A DNA stretch of 64,000 bases from Vitis vinifera (Eukaryota > Streptophyta > Magnoliopsida > Vitales > Vitaceae), in contig NC_081818.1 in assembly GCF_030704535.1 (NCBI RefSeq), forward strand, positions 26,327,001-26,391,000, in the 5' to 3' direction. A program made the position numbers and the translations under genes. This document shows positions 35,475 to 47,100 of the stretch, in pieces. How positions within the stretch are numbered: the stretch's first letter is position 1; the number at the start of each line of letters is the position of its first letter. The notes under the pieces were generated by a model. That model saw only the letters and a list, made by a program, of their open reading frames with translations. It searched no databases and was not told the origin of the DNA.

Positions 35475-38400
35475 TGTGGACCCCGCATTTCGATTGCTCG
35501 AATGCGTTTCCCACCCGATGGCGAAACTCGATTTTTATTTCAAAAAAATTGATTTTTATTGATTATTTGAAAATGACTTGGAGTCGCCACTTATTTTTGT
35601 TTTATTTTTAAAGGGTAAACAAAATAAGAAAGAAAATCCCTAAATGTGACTCCTTATTTTGGAAAAGGTGGTTTGCGAAAAACCGGATCGGGTTCGGGGG
35701 TCAGGTTACTTATCGGGAAGGTACGGTACGGACCGTAGCACCCCTCTAAATCCCTAAAGTCGGGTCTCTACTAATAGACTGAAGCTGACGTGGCAATCAA
35801 TGAGGAAATCAGCGGATACTCAAATCAAACTTGCACATATGAAAATAAGAGCATGCATAGAGAATAATCAAAATGAGAATGAGTGCGTACCTGGACTTCC
35901 AGTGACAAATGCGCTATCATGAAGCAGGATCAGTGAACCATGAATATGTACATATACTTATACGCATGTCAAGGAACAGAATAAAATCAATCATGCATGA
36001 CAATTGAAGCAATTAAATCAATCAATTATAAAATCACCTATGTGGGGTCCCACCAAAGCCCGTTTATTTTGCATGAATTAATTCCATAAACCCCGTTATT
36101 CGGAATTAAGGAATTGAATCTATGCTTGTTTTAAAATATTTTAAAAGCATGGAAGTAACGAAAAATGTATGCCGAAGAAAAATGGCAACGAATTTTATTG
36201 GAAAACGGATTTTCGGGACCTAAAAACTCTAATGATGAAATTAAAAAAAATTGAAGTTATTTGAAAATTTTTTTTTTTAAAAAAAAAAAAACCTAGATTT
36301 TAGGATTATTTAAAAAAAAAAACAGAATTTAAAAATTATTTACAAAAGAGGGTTTGAGTCGAAGATGTTGAAACAGTAGGTGACACGTGGCCTAAAAGGT
36401 GGCCATGCAATTCATGCATAAGTGGAAAAGAAATACGATAACAAATGATTTATTAAGATTGGATTTTAGTAAATTAAGAATGCTAAGGATGAATTAAAAG
36501 AAGTTAAAGAATTAAACATTAAAGTAGAATTTAAAATCGACCTTTAAAAGCAAACCAAAGTCACTCGAACAATTTTCTATTAAAAGAAAAATTAAAATAT
36601 GAAAAGCAAGTGAAATTAATAAAAACAAACCAAAAACTGTGCATCCGGATTGCCGACTCGCTAGTTGATGTGCACTATCAAATGCCTTGAATATTCATCA
36701 TTGAATTTCCAAAAACCCACCACGTACACCCGTTTGAATTTCAATCATTAATTTCTCCATGTACAACCACTTTAACTCATTGACTTTTTTTTTTGTGAAG
36801 AATTTCAGCCATTGAACAGCCACATGTGAGTTCTCTCATTAAAAAAAATAATTCCTCCATTAAGGCACACCAAAATCAAAGGCACGGAGTTCCATGGCTG
36901 CATGTCATTCAACTGTGCATCCTATTCTCCTCACAAATCCTCTCAGCTGCTACCCGTTTTCCTTTTCTTCCTCTCCACCTCTTCCCTACAACTTGCCCTC
37001 AGGCAAAGAAACTGCCCCCTAGCTAACAGAATCCTCCCCTCTCGCTCTCTGCCAGAATCCCTCACAATGCTCTCCTTGTTCTCTCCAGGAACCTCCTCTG
37101 TTTTAAATGCCCCGAATCCTCCTTTAATGCCGTCAAAACCAGCAACTTCCCTCTCTGTAGATCTCTCTCCCTCACTCAAGTCATGGGCAGCACCCCAATA
37201 CTTTTCCCAATACCAGCATGAAACTAGCCAAGAAACTATCCCCTCAAGACAGGCCCTGGTGCATAGTACACCTCTGAGAATTTTAATACATCCAAGCCTT
37301 TCTACTTCCTCAATATCGTCCCACAAATTCTTCTACTGTTCAGTTTCGAGTGACATACAGAGATTTCCCACGTTGCCTTCAGTGATATTGAACAGATTTT
37401 GGGTCAAAACGTGAGCTGAATAGAGTTCAAAGATGGGTTCACTCTTTCTGCAAGGGCTCCGTCTCTATTCCCTTCACCTTTTTCTGGTGTGGAGCTGCTT
37501 CAACAGCTCGTTTTTCCCTTTCCCAGAAAGAATACTCCCTCAAAAATATTCCCCTCTAACAGCCAAAAGTAGCCTCATGCAACTTGTTTGCTTTTTTAAC
37601 CCAAAATAACCTCTTCTCACAGCCATGGCATTAAACGAGACCCAGAAGCAGAATATTGGCCACAACAAAAGAAGGACCCATTGAAATAAAAAAAAACACA
37701 AAAAGAAAACGAGTAAAGGTTTTCAGAGGTTTCATTTCATGAGCCATCCATGAACCCTTTGATTAGGTGAGAAAATCCATTTTAAACACAACATTGAGGC
37801 ACATTCATAATAGAAGTAGAGTATACCAAAATCAGCAATGGCAACCGTGAAAGCAAGATTTCATCCCAACAAACTAAACAACATTCAAAATATCAACAAC
37901 AACTATGGAGGATCAATAAGAATAAAAAACTAACAATAAACCTTTTGCTTTCATACCTGAGAGTGCCGATGTTCTGTTCCAGCCTCAAACGTTCCTTCGA
38001 AAAATCACCCAACGGCAGCCCGGACCACCTTCCTGCAGCTGTCAGCTTCCCTGTCACCAGCCTTCCTGTCTCGTTTTCCCTCAGGTTCTCTTTTCTCTCT
38101 CAAACTCTCACCCACACATTCTTCTCCGATTTTTCTCCCTCTTTTCTTTCCCAAAATATCTCCAGGCTTGCAGCCCCCCCCAGAAAATTCAAACCTCTCT
38201 CCTTTCCCTCTAAAGCAACCAAACCAAAAGCTCCTCTACCCTGCAGCCGGCCTCACCTCTCAAAAAAAATATCTCCTCCCTGCAACCGTATCCCCCTCTC
38301 TCTCTCATACGCTCCTCCTCTGAAAAGGCACCCCCCCGGTTCCTGCAGCTGGCCTGCCACCCCTCACTGCAGCTGCTCTGCTACCCAAATAACGGCCTGT

Positions 38401-39200
38401 AAAATCCCCCCAGCATCCTCCCACAGGTGTCGCCTCTTGATAGCTCCTCAAAAAGTAATAACTGATTCTGTAGCTGCCAATTAAAAGATGCCATGTGGTT
38501 TCCTGGGGTTGCGACACTTGGCAAAACAAGCTGCATGAAAATGCATGAATCTGAGCCCCAAAATGGGGGTCTACAATAATATTAATAATTGTTTGATATA
38601 ATAGATAATAAAATTTATTATAAGAGTTTTTTAGATATAAAATGTTATAGGACTGTACTGTGATATATAGTATAAAAATAAAATAACTAAATAATTATTT
38701 TATATTAAATAAACTAATTATAATTAAAATAAAATATATATTATTAAATTTATTATTTAATAAACAACCTTATTACTTTTTAAATTGGTAATTATAATTA
38801 AATATGATTTGATTGACAATATTTCCTTTTAAAATTATAGAAAAAAAATATTAATCTTATTTAAATAAGTTTTTTTTGCACAATGTTTTCTAAACTTTTA
38901 GGAAATTAAAATACGAATCTTACAAAGTCTTTGTTTTGAGAGAAAAGAAAACTAAAATAATAAAAATAATAATAGATCTAAAAGAAAGATAAATATTTAT
39001 ATAGAGAGTCTAATTATTAATTAATTTGAATGATATGACAAGTAAAATGATATTTTTAAAAATAATTGGATGACTTATTAAAAATCGTATGTATTTCAAA
39101 TTATTTTTAAACAGATAAGTATAATATTAATTTAAAAAATGAATCAATTTTTATTTTTCCCTAAATTAACATACATTCCTATATATATCCAAAAATTTTA
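35100..39200. repeat. Diverged long inverted repeat flanking the 3.1 kb element
   Basis: About 35100-35350 on the plus strand matches the reverse complement of about 38930-39200. The clearest part is TTTGAAATACATGCAATTTT plus AAGTCATCCAATTATT (35195-35235), against the inverse of 39060-39115. Arms look roughly 75-85% similar by eye over at least 120 bp. The 3.1 kb TG...CA element sits between the arms. Confidence 0.75.
35475..38575. mobile_element. 3.1 kb TG...CA element with 5-bp target duplication, probably a long solo LTR
   Basis: Starts TGTGGACCCC and ends GGGGTCTACA, an imperfect terminal inverted repeat, and is flanked by ATAAT at 35470-35474 and 38576-38580. No internal copy of the terminal sequence and no gag/pol frames are seen, so a solo LTR (Ty3/Gypsy with long LTR) fits best; a non-autonomous LARD-like element is the alternative. 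Open frames such as 36902-37414 and 37945-38484 are Ser/Pro/Leu-rich products of CT-rich DNA and resemble no protein I know. Confidence 0.8.
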
Positions 39201-39430
39201 AATCTTGTTTATTTTTAATTTTTTCTTATGATGCTTTTTGAAAATGAATAATACCTTGAATTTATTTTCAAAAACCACTTAAAAGTAAAATATTTGTAAA
39301 AGGCGCTTTTTAGATTAGAAAAACAGAATTTTGGACTTTCGAACTGGGCTCACATCTAGAAACCCTAACTAAGGTCCACCTACCAAACATGGGCCGGAGC
39401 CCAGAAAATTGTTAATTGAATTAGTAGGGG
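38581..39430. other. AT-rich flank and cytochrome c1 promoter region
   Basis: Holds the right arm of the inverted repeat (to about 39200), then less AT-rich DNA up to the probable leader exon of cytochrome c1 near 39440. No gene. Confidence 0.6.
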
Positions 39431-39439
39431 TAAAGTAGA

Positions 39440-39543
39440 CAGTGGAAATCGCAGTCCCCAATTTCTCCGGCGTTGGTTGCTCTCTCATTCGTCAGATCTC
39501 TGAGTTGCGTCAACTCTCTGACCACCAAAACGCCGTCGTTGCG
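39440..39543 (+). other. CYC1: Probable 5' untranslated exon of cytochrome c1
   Basis: A relatively GC-rich stretch ends at a good donor (GTTGCG/GTGAGT, exon end 39543). A matching acceptor (TTAACAG) lies at about 41174-41182, just before the start codon at 41198. The 5' end is not determined. Inferred from composition and splice sites. Confidence 0.5.
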
Positions 39544-40119
39544 GTGAGTTTTTCTCTTTCTTCATCTCTCTTTCCCCCTGTTCTCAATATTCTCAATGCT
39601 CTTGAGATCTGCCCCATTTCAGATTAGGGTCTCTCTGTCTCTCTAGATATGTATACATATGTATGTATGTTTTTTTCGTAGAAGATTGCTTTGATGGGAT
39701 TGGGATTTTAATCTGTAATCTGCATCGCATGATTCGAAATTAGATTTCTGATGATTCGTTAATCTTCTGGTTATGATCATTACGCTGAAAGAAATGAACT
39801 ATAAAATGTAATGTTGGAGAATTGAATGATGTTGATATAGCTCTTGGGTGTGTTATCTCTGTTTTGTGGGTATTTTCTGAATATGCGAGGTTTGGTTGCT
39901 TCATTTTTATTGCAATGCTGAAGTATATCGCAGTTCTCTTTATTCCTTTTGGCCAGAGATAAGATTTTGTGTAGAAAAATAAATGAATGATTTCTGGGTG
40001 AGATAAAGATAAGAGATAGGTTAAATGGTTTTTAGGGAGTCAGCAGGATTGTGGGCATGGAGTGGAATTTCATCTCGCTGATCGGGTTATTCTTTTTCTT
40101 TTTCCTTTTCTTTTATCAA

Positions 40120-40220
40120 AGACAAAGTTCATTGGCAGTGGCCCTCAGACCAGCGTCAGGTGGCAAGGGGTTGGATTGGGGATGAGGGAGGTTTCAGATT
40201 TGATCCCTGGTACCAAAACA
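40120..40220 (+). mobile_element. SINE-like fragment in the cytochrome c1 leader intron
   Basis: GGTGGCAAGGGGTTGG followed by GGGAGGTTTCAGATTTGATCC has A-box/B-box-like spacing. It resembles 46570-46635, where the same order (GTGGCAAGGCATTAGG then GGGAGGTT) occurs. Both are short and decayed. Confidence 0.4.
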
Positions 40221-40460
40221 ATGGGAAAATGTTACATACAAAAGGAAGGCTTTTGAAGTTAAAAAGAGATTCAATGGATTTCCGGTTCTCCTTATTTTAT
40301 CATATTTTCTATCTCTCTTTTTGTTGCCATCCTTTTCAAGTTCACCTGTAACATTGCTGATGGCAGAAAGTAGTTTCAGATGGAAAGGGCAGTCTGAATC
40401 TTGTTACTGTCTTAGCAGACACTGACACAGTTTGTGGGACAGAAAATTTAAAACCTAAAA

Positions 40461-40615
40461 CCATGACCATTTGACAATGGACATAGGCTCTATTGCTCCC
40501 CCTTAGCTTGGTTTGGTGCATTTGGAAGTCTAATGGTAACAGCACAACCATTTAATAATGTATGTATGCTCCATTGCCCCCCTTAGCTTTTTTGGTGCAT
40601 TTGAAAGGAGTGTAG
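40461..40615. repeat. Degenerate tandem duplication of about 85 bp in the cytochrome c1 leader intron
   Basis: The segment around CTCTATTGCTCCCCCTTAGC and TTTGGTGCATTTGGAAG (about 40465-40530) recurs at about 40548-40610 as CTCCATTGCCCCCCTTAGC and TTTGGTGCATTTGAAAG. Confidence 0.8.
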
Positions 40616-40848
40616 TCTTAGGGTCATTGAAGGAGTGGAGTTATCAGTGGTTAAATCTCGTTCTCAGAACTTTGTTTCAGTGCTCCTGAGTTAATTGGGA
40701 GAAATTGCCTCTTTTGGAGTTTTTTAAATAGCATGATGGTTTGATTCTATCATAGGGCTTATTCAACTATAATCTCTGTTCATTTTTTCCCCTCTTGTTT
40801 TTGGCGCTTCTTGTGCACTTATACCAGGATTTGCCTCCTTTTTGGATC

Positions 40849-40853
<5 letters not shown>

Positions 40854-40880
<27 letters not shown>
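40854..40880. repeat. (AT)n microsatellite
   Basis: About 13 AT dinucleotides in the leader intron of cytochrome c1. Confidence 0.9.
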
Positions 40881-40883
<3 letters not shown>

Positions 40884-41197
40884 GTATACTTATTGGAAAA
40901 GTAAGATTATCAAACTTTACTTTGTTTGCCTCTTTCATTTTCACGCATCGCAGTTTATTTATCTTCCTCATGTAGGAGATAGAGTTTTGGTTATTACTTC
41001 AAACATATTTTATTATTTCTTTTACCCTGTTTTAGATATGGGGTATCCAATATTTTACTGCCATTAATTCCAGTTTTGTGGTATATAGAAAACTGAACTT
41101 CTTGAAATTTTCAAATTAGGTTTATCTTCAGTGGATGTTTTCTTGATACTTGGCTTTCTTCCTTTGGTGAATGAATTAACAGAACAAATTAATTGAA

Positions 41198-44100
41198 ATG
41201 GCTGGAGGAAGGGCAATCCACCAGTTACTGAGGATGAAACTTCGATCACAATCCACTGTAAGAATATGTTTACCTTTTGCATTGTCTATATACTTTCCTG
41301 GAACTGATATACATCTCTTTTACCTATCAAAAAAAAAAAAAAACTTTCCTGGAACTGTCTAAACCAATTCAGTTTGAATTTTTCTTTGCAAAAAAAAAAT
41401 TCTTACGAAATTTAACAGCAATGGTATTCAAATTGCGTAAAAGCCCCCAAAGTATACAAGGTGAAAAAAGGGAGGGATACACAAAAATCAACACCTTCGC
41501 TTCATTTACAACCCAACCAATCTTTAAATCGGTTCTTTTGTGGGCAAAAAGTGTAGGAAGGGCTGCTCATCTTCATATTTTTTGGACAGTTTGGAAGGCG
41601 AGGAATAGATTGACTTTCAAGGATAATGAGCTGTCAATTCAGAGATTAAAATATTCCTTTATCCTCTCTCTATGGTCTGAGGCTAAGCTGATTATAATTT
41701 TTTTTTTATAGACAAAGAGGAACATTAGATTAAAACACGCCAAAAAAAGGGGGCGCTCCCTATGTACATAGGCTGTATACAAAGAAGGTCCAAATCATGG
41801 CAACCAAAGAAAGATAAAGCCTAAGAAGGAATAGTTAAACAACAACCCGATCACCCAACAAATTCCGAAAAGAGAGATAGTCCAAGTCCAAGTCCAAAAA
41901 TTGTTGAGACCACTCAAGCAGGGACCGAAGAAAGAGTTTCCTCAAGCTCGTATCTGACATCTCTTCCTCTTGGAAGATTCTTCGATTTCGCTCTCCCCAA
42001 ATACACTAAAACAGACAAATAGGCGCCATTTTCCAAACGACACTCTTTTTCTTCCCCAGGCCTTTCATTTTCCATTCAAGAAGCAGATTTCTCACTGATT
42101 CCGGGAGCACCCACACCACCCCAAAAGAAGAAAACAACAAATTCCAAAGATCCCTTGTCTTACCACAATGAATTAGGATGTTGTTCACTGTTTCCTCATT
42201 TTCTTTGCACAGATTGTATCTATTAACCATAGACCAACCCCTCCTCATTAGCATATCTACAGTAGAAATTTTACCCCAAACTGCTTCCCAAGCAAAAAAA
42301 CGAGTTCTTAAAGGGGCATACGAACCCCAAACCTCCTTTGCTGGAAATAAAGGGCTGTTGTCTTCCTTCAAAGACCTATAATAAGATTTTACCTTAAATA
42401 TTCCTTTCCTCTCAATTTTCCAAACCAGAAAATCCTCCCCTTTTTGCACCTTTACTGCAGAAATGTAACCCAAAAAGCGGTTCACCTCCTCCAACTCCCA
42501 ATCTTGAAAGGATCTTCTAAACTGCACCTCCTAGCCCCCGCCACCACCTTCTTGTCTTCCCCAAAGATCAACCACTACTGCAGAATTATGAGCTGCAATT
42601 CTAAATAGCAAAGGGAAGAGATCCTTTAGCTTAGAGTCTCCTACCCAAATGTCCCACCAAAATCTAGTTCGTCTCCCATTTCCAATACAAATCCTAGTTC
42701 TAAGAAAGAACTCCTCCCAACCCTTTCTAATGTCTTTCCAAAGGCCCGTCCCATAAGACTCCCTCACCTCTCTAGTGGTCCAACCACCTTGCACCTCCCC
42801 AAATTTACCAACAATGACTCTTCTCCAAAAACTCTCCCGCTTTGTAGGAAATCTCCAGAGCCATTTTCCGAGCAAAGCATGATTGAATTCCTTCAAGTAC
42901 CTTAACCCCAACCCTCCATGCCTCTTATCTTTGCAAATAACTGCCCATCTTACCAAGTGGATCTTCCTTCTCTCCTCCATATCTCCCCACAAGAACTCCC
43001 TTTGAATTTTTTTCAATCTGAGTCTCACTTTCCTTGGGATAACAAAAAGCGACATAAAGTAGATAGGGAGATTTGAGAGTGTGCTCTTGATGAGGGTAAG
43101 ACGACCTCCCTTAGAAAGATATTGTTTTTTCCATGTAGCCAATTTTCTCTTGAATCTTTCTTCTACCCCATCCCAAACTCTACACGACTTGTGGGAGGCT
43201 CCAAGAGGTAAACCTAGATAATTCGTAGGGAGATTCCCTACTTTACACCCGAAAACTGCAGCAGCTCTATACACCTCTTCCACTCCCCCAACTAGAATAA
43301 TTTCGTTTTTCTGCAAATTAATTTTTAGGCTTGAAACTACTTCAAAGCAGATTACAACCCACTTCCAAAAAATTAGTCGGTCCCTATTATCCTCACAAAA
43401 AAGAAAAGTGTGATCAACAAACAACAGATGGGAAACCAAAACCCCTTTTCCACTTCTTCCCGTTGCCTTGAAGCCCCTAATAAAACCATTCTCCTCAGCT
43501 CTTGATATTAAACTACTGAAAGCTTCCATGATCAGCACAAACAAATAAGGTGAGAGTGGGTCACGTTGCCTTAGGCCTCTAAACGTTGAAAAGAAATCTG
43601 TGGGAGTACCATTCACTAAAACTGCCATTCTCACAGTCGATATGCAGAAAAAAATCCAGTTTCGCCATTTTAGACCAAAACCCATCTTCTCCAAGACTGA
43701 AAGAAGGAATCTCCAGTTTACGTGGTCATAAGCCTTTTCAATGTCCAATTTGCACACTCAGGCTATCCCGACACTTCTCTTCCTTGAGTCTATCGCCTCA
43801 TTAGCTACCAAAACAGCGTCCAAAATCTGCCTCCCTTCCACAAAAGCATTCTGACTATTCGAAACCAATTTTTCCATCACTCTTTTCAACCTATTTGCTA
43901 GAACTTTGGCAATAATTTTATAAAGCTGATTATAGTCGAATGCCTTCAATCTTTGGTTAATTTTATTGATTGGTTGGGATCCTTTTAAGGCTGTATTTTT
44001 GGGCCAGTTGGTCTTTGGGTATCTTTTTTTTTCTATGGCCTTTTTGGTGGTGGGTGTATAGGTTTGTATATCGTGCATAGGTTTGTATACCTTGAGTCGC

Positions 44101-47100
44101 TTTTTTGGCGTCTCTTTTTAAATGAATTTTACTTATCAAAAAAAAAAAAAATTTACAACCCAACCAATCTTTAAAGTCAAATAAAAACGACGAACTAGAC
44201 CTTGAATGTACCCCGACCCACTCTATAGGAGCGTAAAATAGTATGGTCCATTAGATTAGAATCTTCAAAGACTCTTCGGTTTCTCACCTTCCATAAGGTC
44301 CAAAATAAGTATAAAGGGGTTGTTTTCCAGACCTTCTTTCTTTTCTTTCCAACAAAGGCACTCTACCAGCTAAAGGGGGTATCATTGATTGAGAAAGAGT
44401 CAAAGACATTACCCATTGTACATAAAAAAGAGTAAAGATAAGATGTCACAACATGATTGCCTTAGGATAGTGAAGGAGGATATGGTTTGTTGACTCCTCC
44501 TTTTCACCTTTACACAAATACCATATGCTTGGAAGACATCAACCCCTTCTTTTTAGCTGACCTAGAGTTCGAATTTTTTCTCAAACCGTTTCTTAAGCAA
44601 AAAAGGTGACTCTCATTGGGACCTAAGGATTCCACACAATGCTTATAGAGACTCCTTTCGAAAAGTGACCGGCTAAGGAGGAGTAAAAGGATTTAATTAT
44701 AAAAGTGCCTCCTTTAGATAACCGCCAAACCATGACATCCTTAGCACCTCCTCGGATCACTTGCTCTTGCAACCTTCTAAGAAACTCTTCCACCTCTCCC
44801 AATTCACATTCAATTATTTGCTTGTGAACATTGGACTCCAACAACGACTTCCCTACATGTTTTCACATTAGATCTACCCAGGCTTCTTTAACAATGACTA
44901 TTGAAAACAACTCTGGGAAAGCCACAACTAGGGGATTCTCCTTACACCACCTATCCTTCCAAAACCTCACCCTCCTACCATTTCCTAAGCTAAAACCAAC
45001 CCTGTTGTTAAACTTCTTCCACCCACTACTTATCCCCTTCTAAAGGCCCACCACCCTATATCCTTCCCTTGAAACTCTAGATCACCATCCTCTCTCTTCC
45101 TCGTTGTACTTCCCTACAATCGCTTGATTCCAAGGAGACTCATTCTCATAAGCAAATCTCCAACACCATTTCCCAAGAAAGGCCATATTCAAAGCAGACA
45201 ACTTTCTAACACCCAGACCTCCATCCTTTTTATCCAAGCCAACTATTAACCGATTTTCACTAGGCAAGGTCTTCTTTGGAACTCTCCTCCCCTCTGAAGG
45301 AAGTCTCTTTGAAGCTTCTTGAATCTAAGACTCACCTTATGGGGGATTAAAAATAAAGACATGTAGTAGATGGGTTAGGCTAGATAAAGTGCTCTTTATT
45401 AAAGTCAATCTCCCTCCTTTTGAGAAGTATTGCCTCTTCCACAAAGTAAGTTTCTTTTGAAATCTTTCCTCCACTACATCCCACGTTTGTGCATACTTGA
45501 AGGAAGCTCCCAAAGGGAGACCCAAATAAGTAGAAGGGAGAGAGTCCACTTTGCACCCCGCCACCCTAGCCAAATCCTTTGTATTATCAACCTTCTCCAT
45601 TGAAATTAACTCACTTTTGTCCAAATTGATTTTTAAGCCAGAAATCACTTCAAACCACATGAACATCCAACTCAAAGCCTCCAAATGCTCCTTATTTGAG
45701 TCACAAGAAATTAGAGTATCATCAACAAAAAGGAGATGAGACACTACCGTACCCACATCTCCTCTCCTACTAGCCAAGAAACCTTGATTGAAGCCCCTCT
45801 CCATAACCTTCTTCAAAATACTAGAAAGTGCCTCCATTGTCATAATGAAAAGAAAGGGGGAAAGAGGATTTCCTTATCTTAGGCCTCTAGAACTTTGAAA
45901 GAAAACTGTAAGGGTCCCCATTAATCAAAACTGAAAAAGTGAGCTAAGGAAATGCACCACCTCATCCACCTTCCACATCCATCAAGTTAGTTATGGGGTT
46001 TATATAATCTTTCTTGTGTACTTGGGTTTGTCCTTTGCTTGGCTCTATTGAATATTTGCTTATCAAAGATCAATCTTTCTTGGTTCAAGTGAGGTCATTG
46101 ATTGTTTAGGTTTATGATTATAGACGTTATGACACTAATGAAATCGATTTTGGAGGATTAAAAAAAAAGGGCCTTCATACTAATGGCTTCATAACTAGAA
46201 ACTTCAAGAAATTAACAACTTTCAAACCGAAACTTCATAACAAGACACAAATTAATATTGGACTAACAATTGTAAAATTACTGAGGAACTAAATAATCTT
46301 AATGAATGCTATAGACATTAGATAAAGTATTTTGATTTTCAAGATAGTTAAGTAGCATGCCAATGCTTGTTCTTTTATGGATTGGATTAACATCGCAACT
46401 TTGGATGATTGACTGTCTGTTGCTAGTTGTGGTCTAGTGCATATCCTTACCTATTTGTGGCTTGTCATTAAGCTCATAAAGGCTTTCATGCTATGTAATT
46501 TTTATCTAGACTAACTTCAATGAAAATCACTTAAACTGGTGAGAACTCATCTTTGTGAAACCATCTAGCCTGTGTGGCGCTTGGCTCAAGTGGCAAGGCA
46601 TTAGGGTGGAGATGTGGGAGGTTCCCTATAAAAAAATCTTAATAAAATCACCAAGTTTGGTGTGATTTTGTTGACATGAAAAGTTTGATGAGAAAAAAGG
46701 AATTTTTGAAGTAGACTTCACCAGGCATAGGGTTTTGATTTGTATGTGAATGTGTATGCACAGATGTGCGCATGTATATGTCTTCACTTAGTTTTGAGTA
46801 CACTATGAGCAATTTCAGGATGAAGGCAATTTATATTGAACTAAAGGATCTGATAATATATATATATATATATATATATTGAACCAAAGGAGGTTTTAAC
46901 TACATTTGAGAAACATCAAGGCTAATGTGGGCGTGCATGCATGTATATGCGTTCATGTGTGTGTGTGTGGACCATGTAATTTTGAAACACTGCAAGTAAT
47001 TTCAAGGGTGAAGACAATTTGTAGTGAACTAAAGGTTTTTTAGTTACATTTGGCATATGTTAGGGCTACCGTGTGTGAGTGCGCATGCTACATTTAGCAT

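Larger units (their letters stand above)
41360..45950 (-). mobile_element. Oldest LINE remnant in cytochrome c1 intron 2 (interrupted)
   Basis: Minus-strand LINE in two pieces: 3' part about 41360-41528 and reverse-transcriptase/zf-RVT part 44176-45950, split by the plus-strand LINE. Recognisable pieces are the RT palm with LLFVDDTL and [14 protein letters not shown] (45337-45843), [20 protein letters not shown], the [20 protein letters not shown] segment (45082-45267) and the region 44623-44844. Frames are broken by several stops and shifts, more than in the inner LINE. The exact left end is uncertain. Confidence 0.8.

Noticed and set aside
36902-38484. Two open frames of 170-179 codons, Ser/Pro/Leu-rich, as a gene
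   Set aside because: They lie inside the TG...CA element in pyrimidine-rich DNA. The opposite strand is also open in places, and the peptides resemble nothing known.
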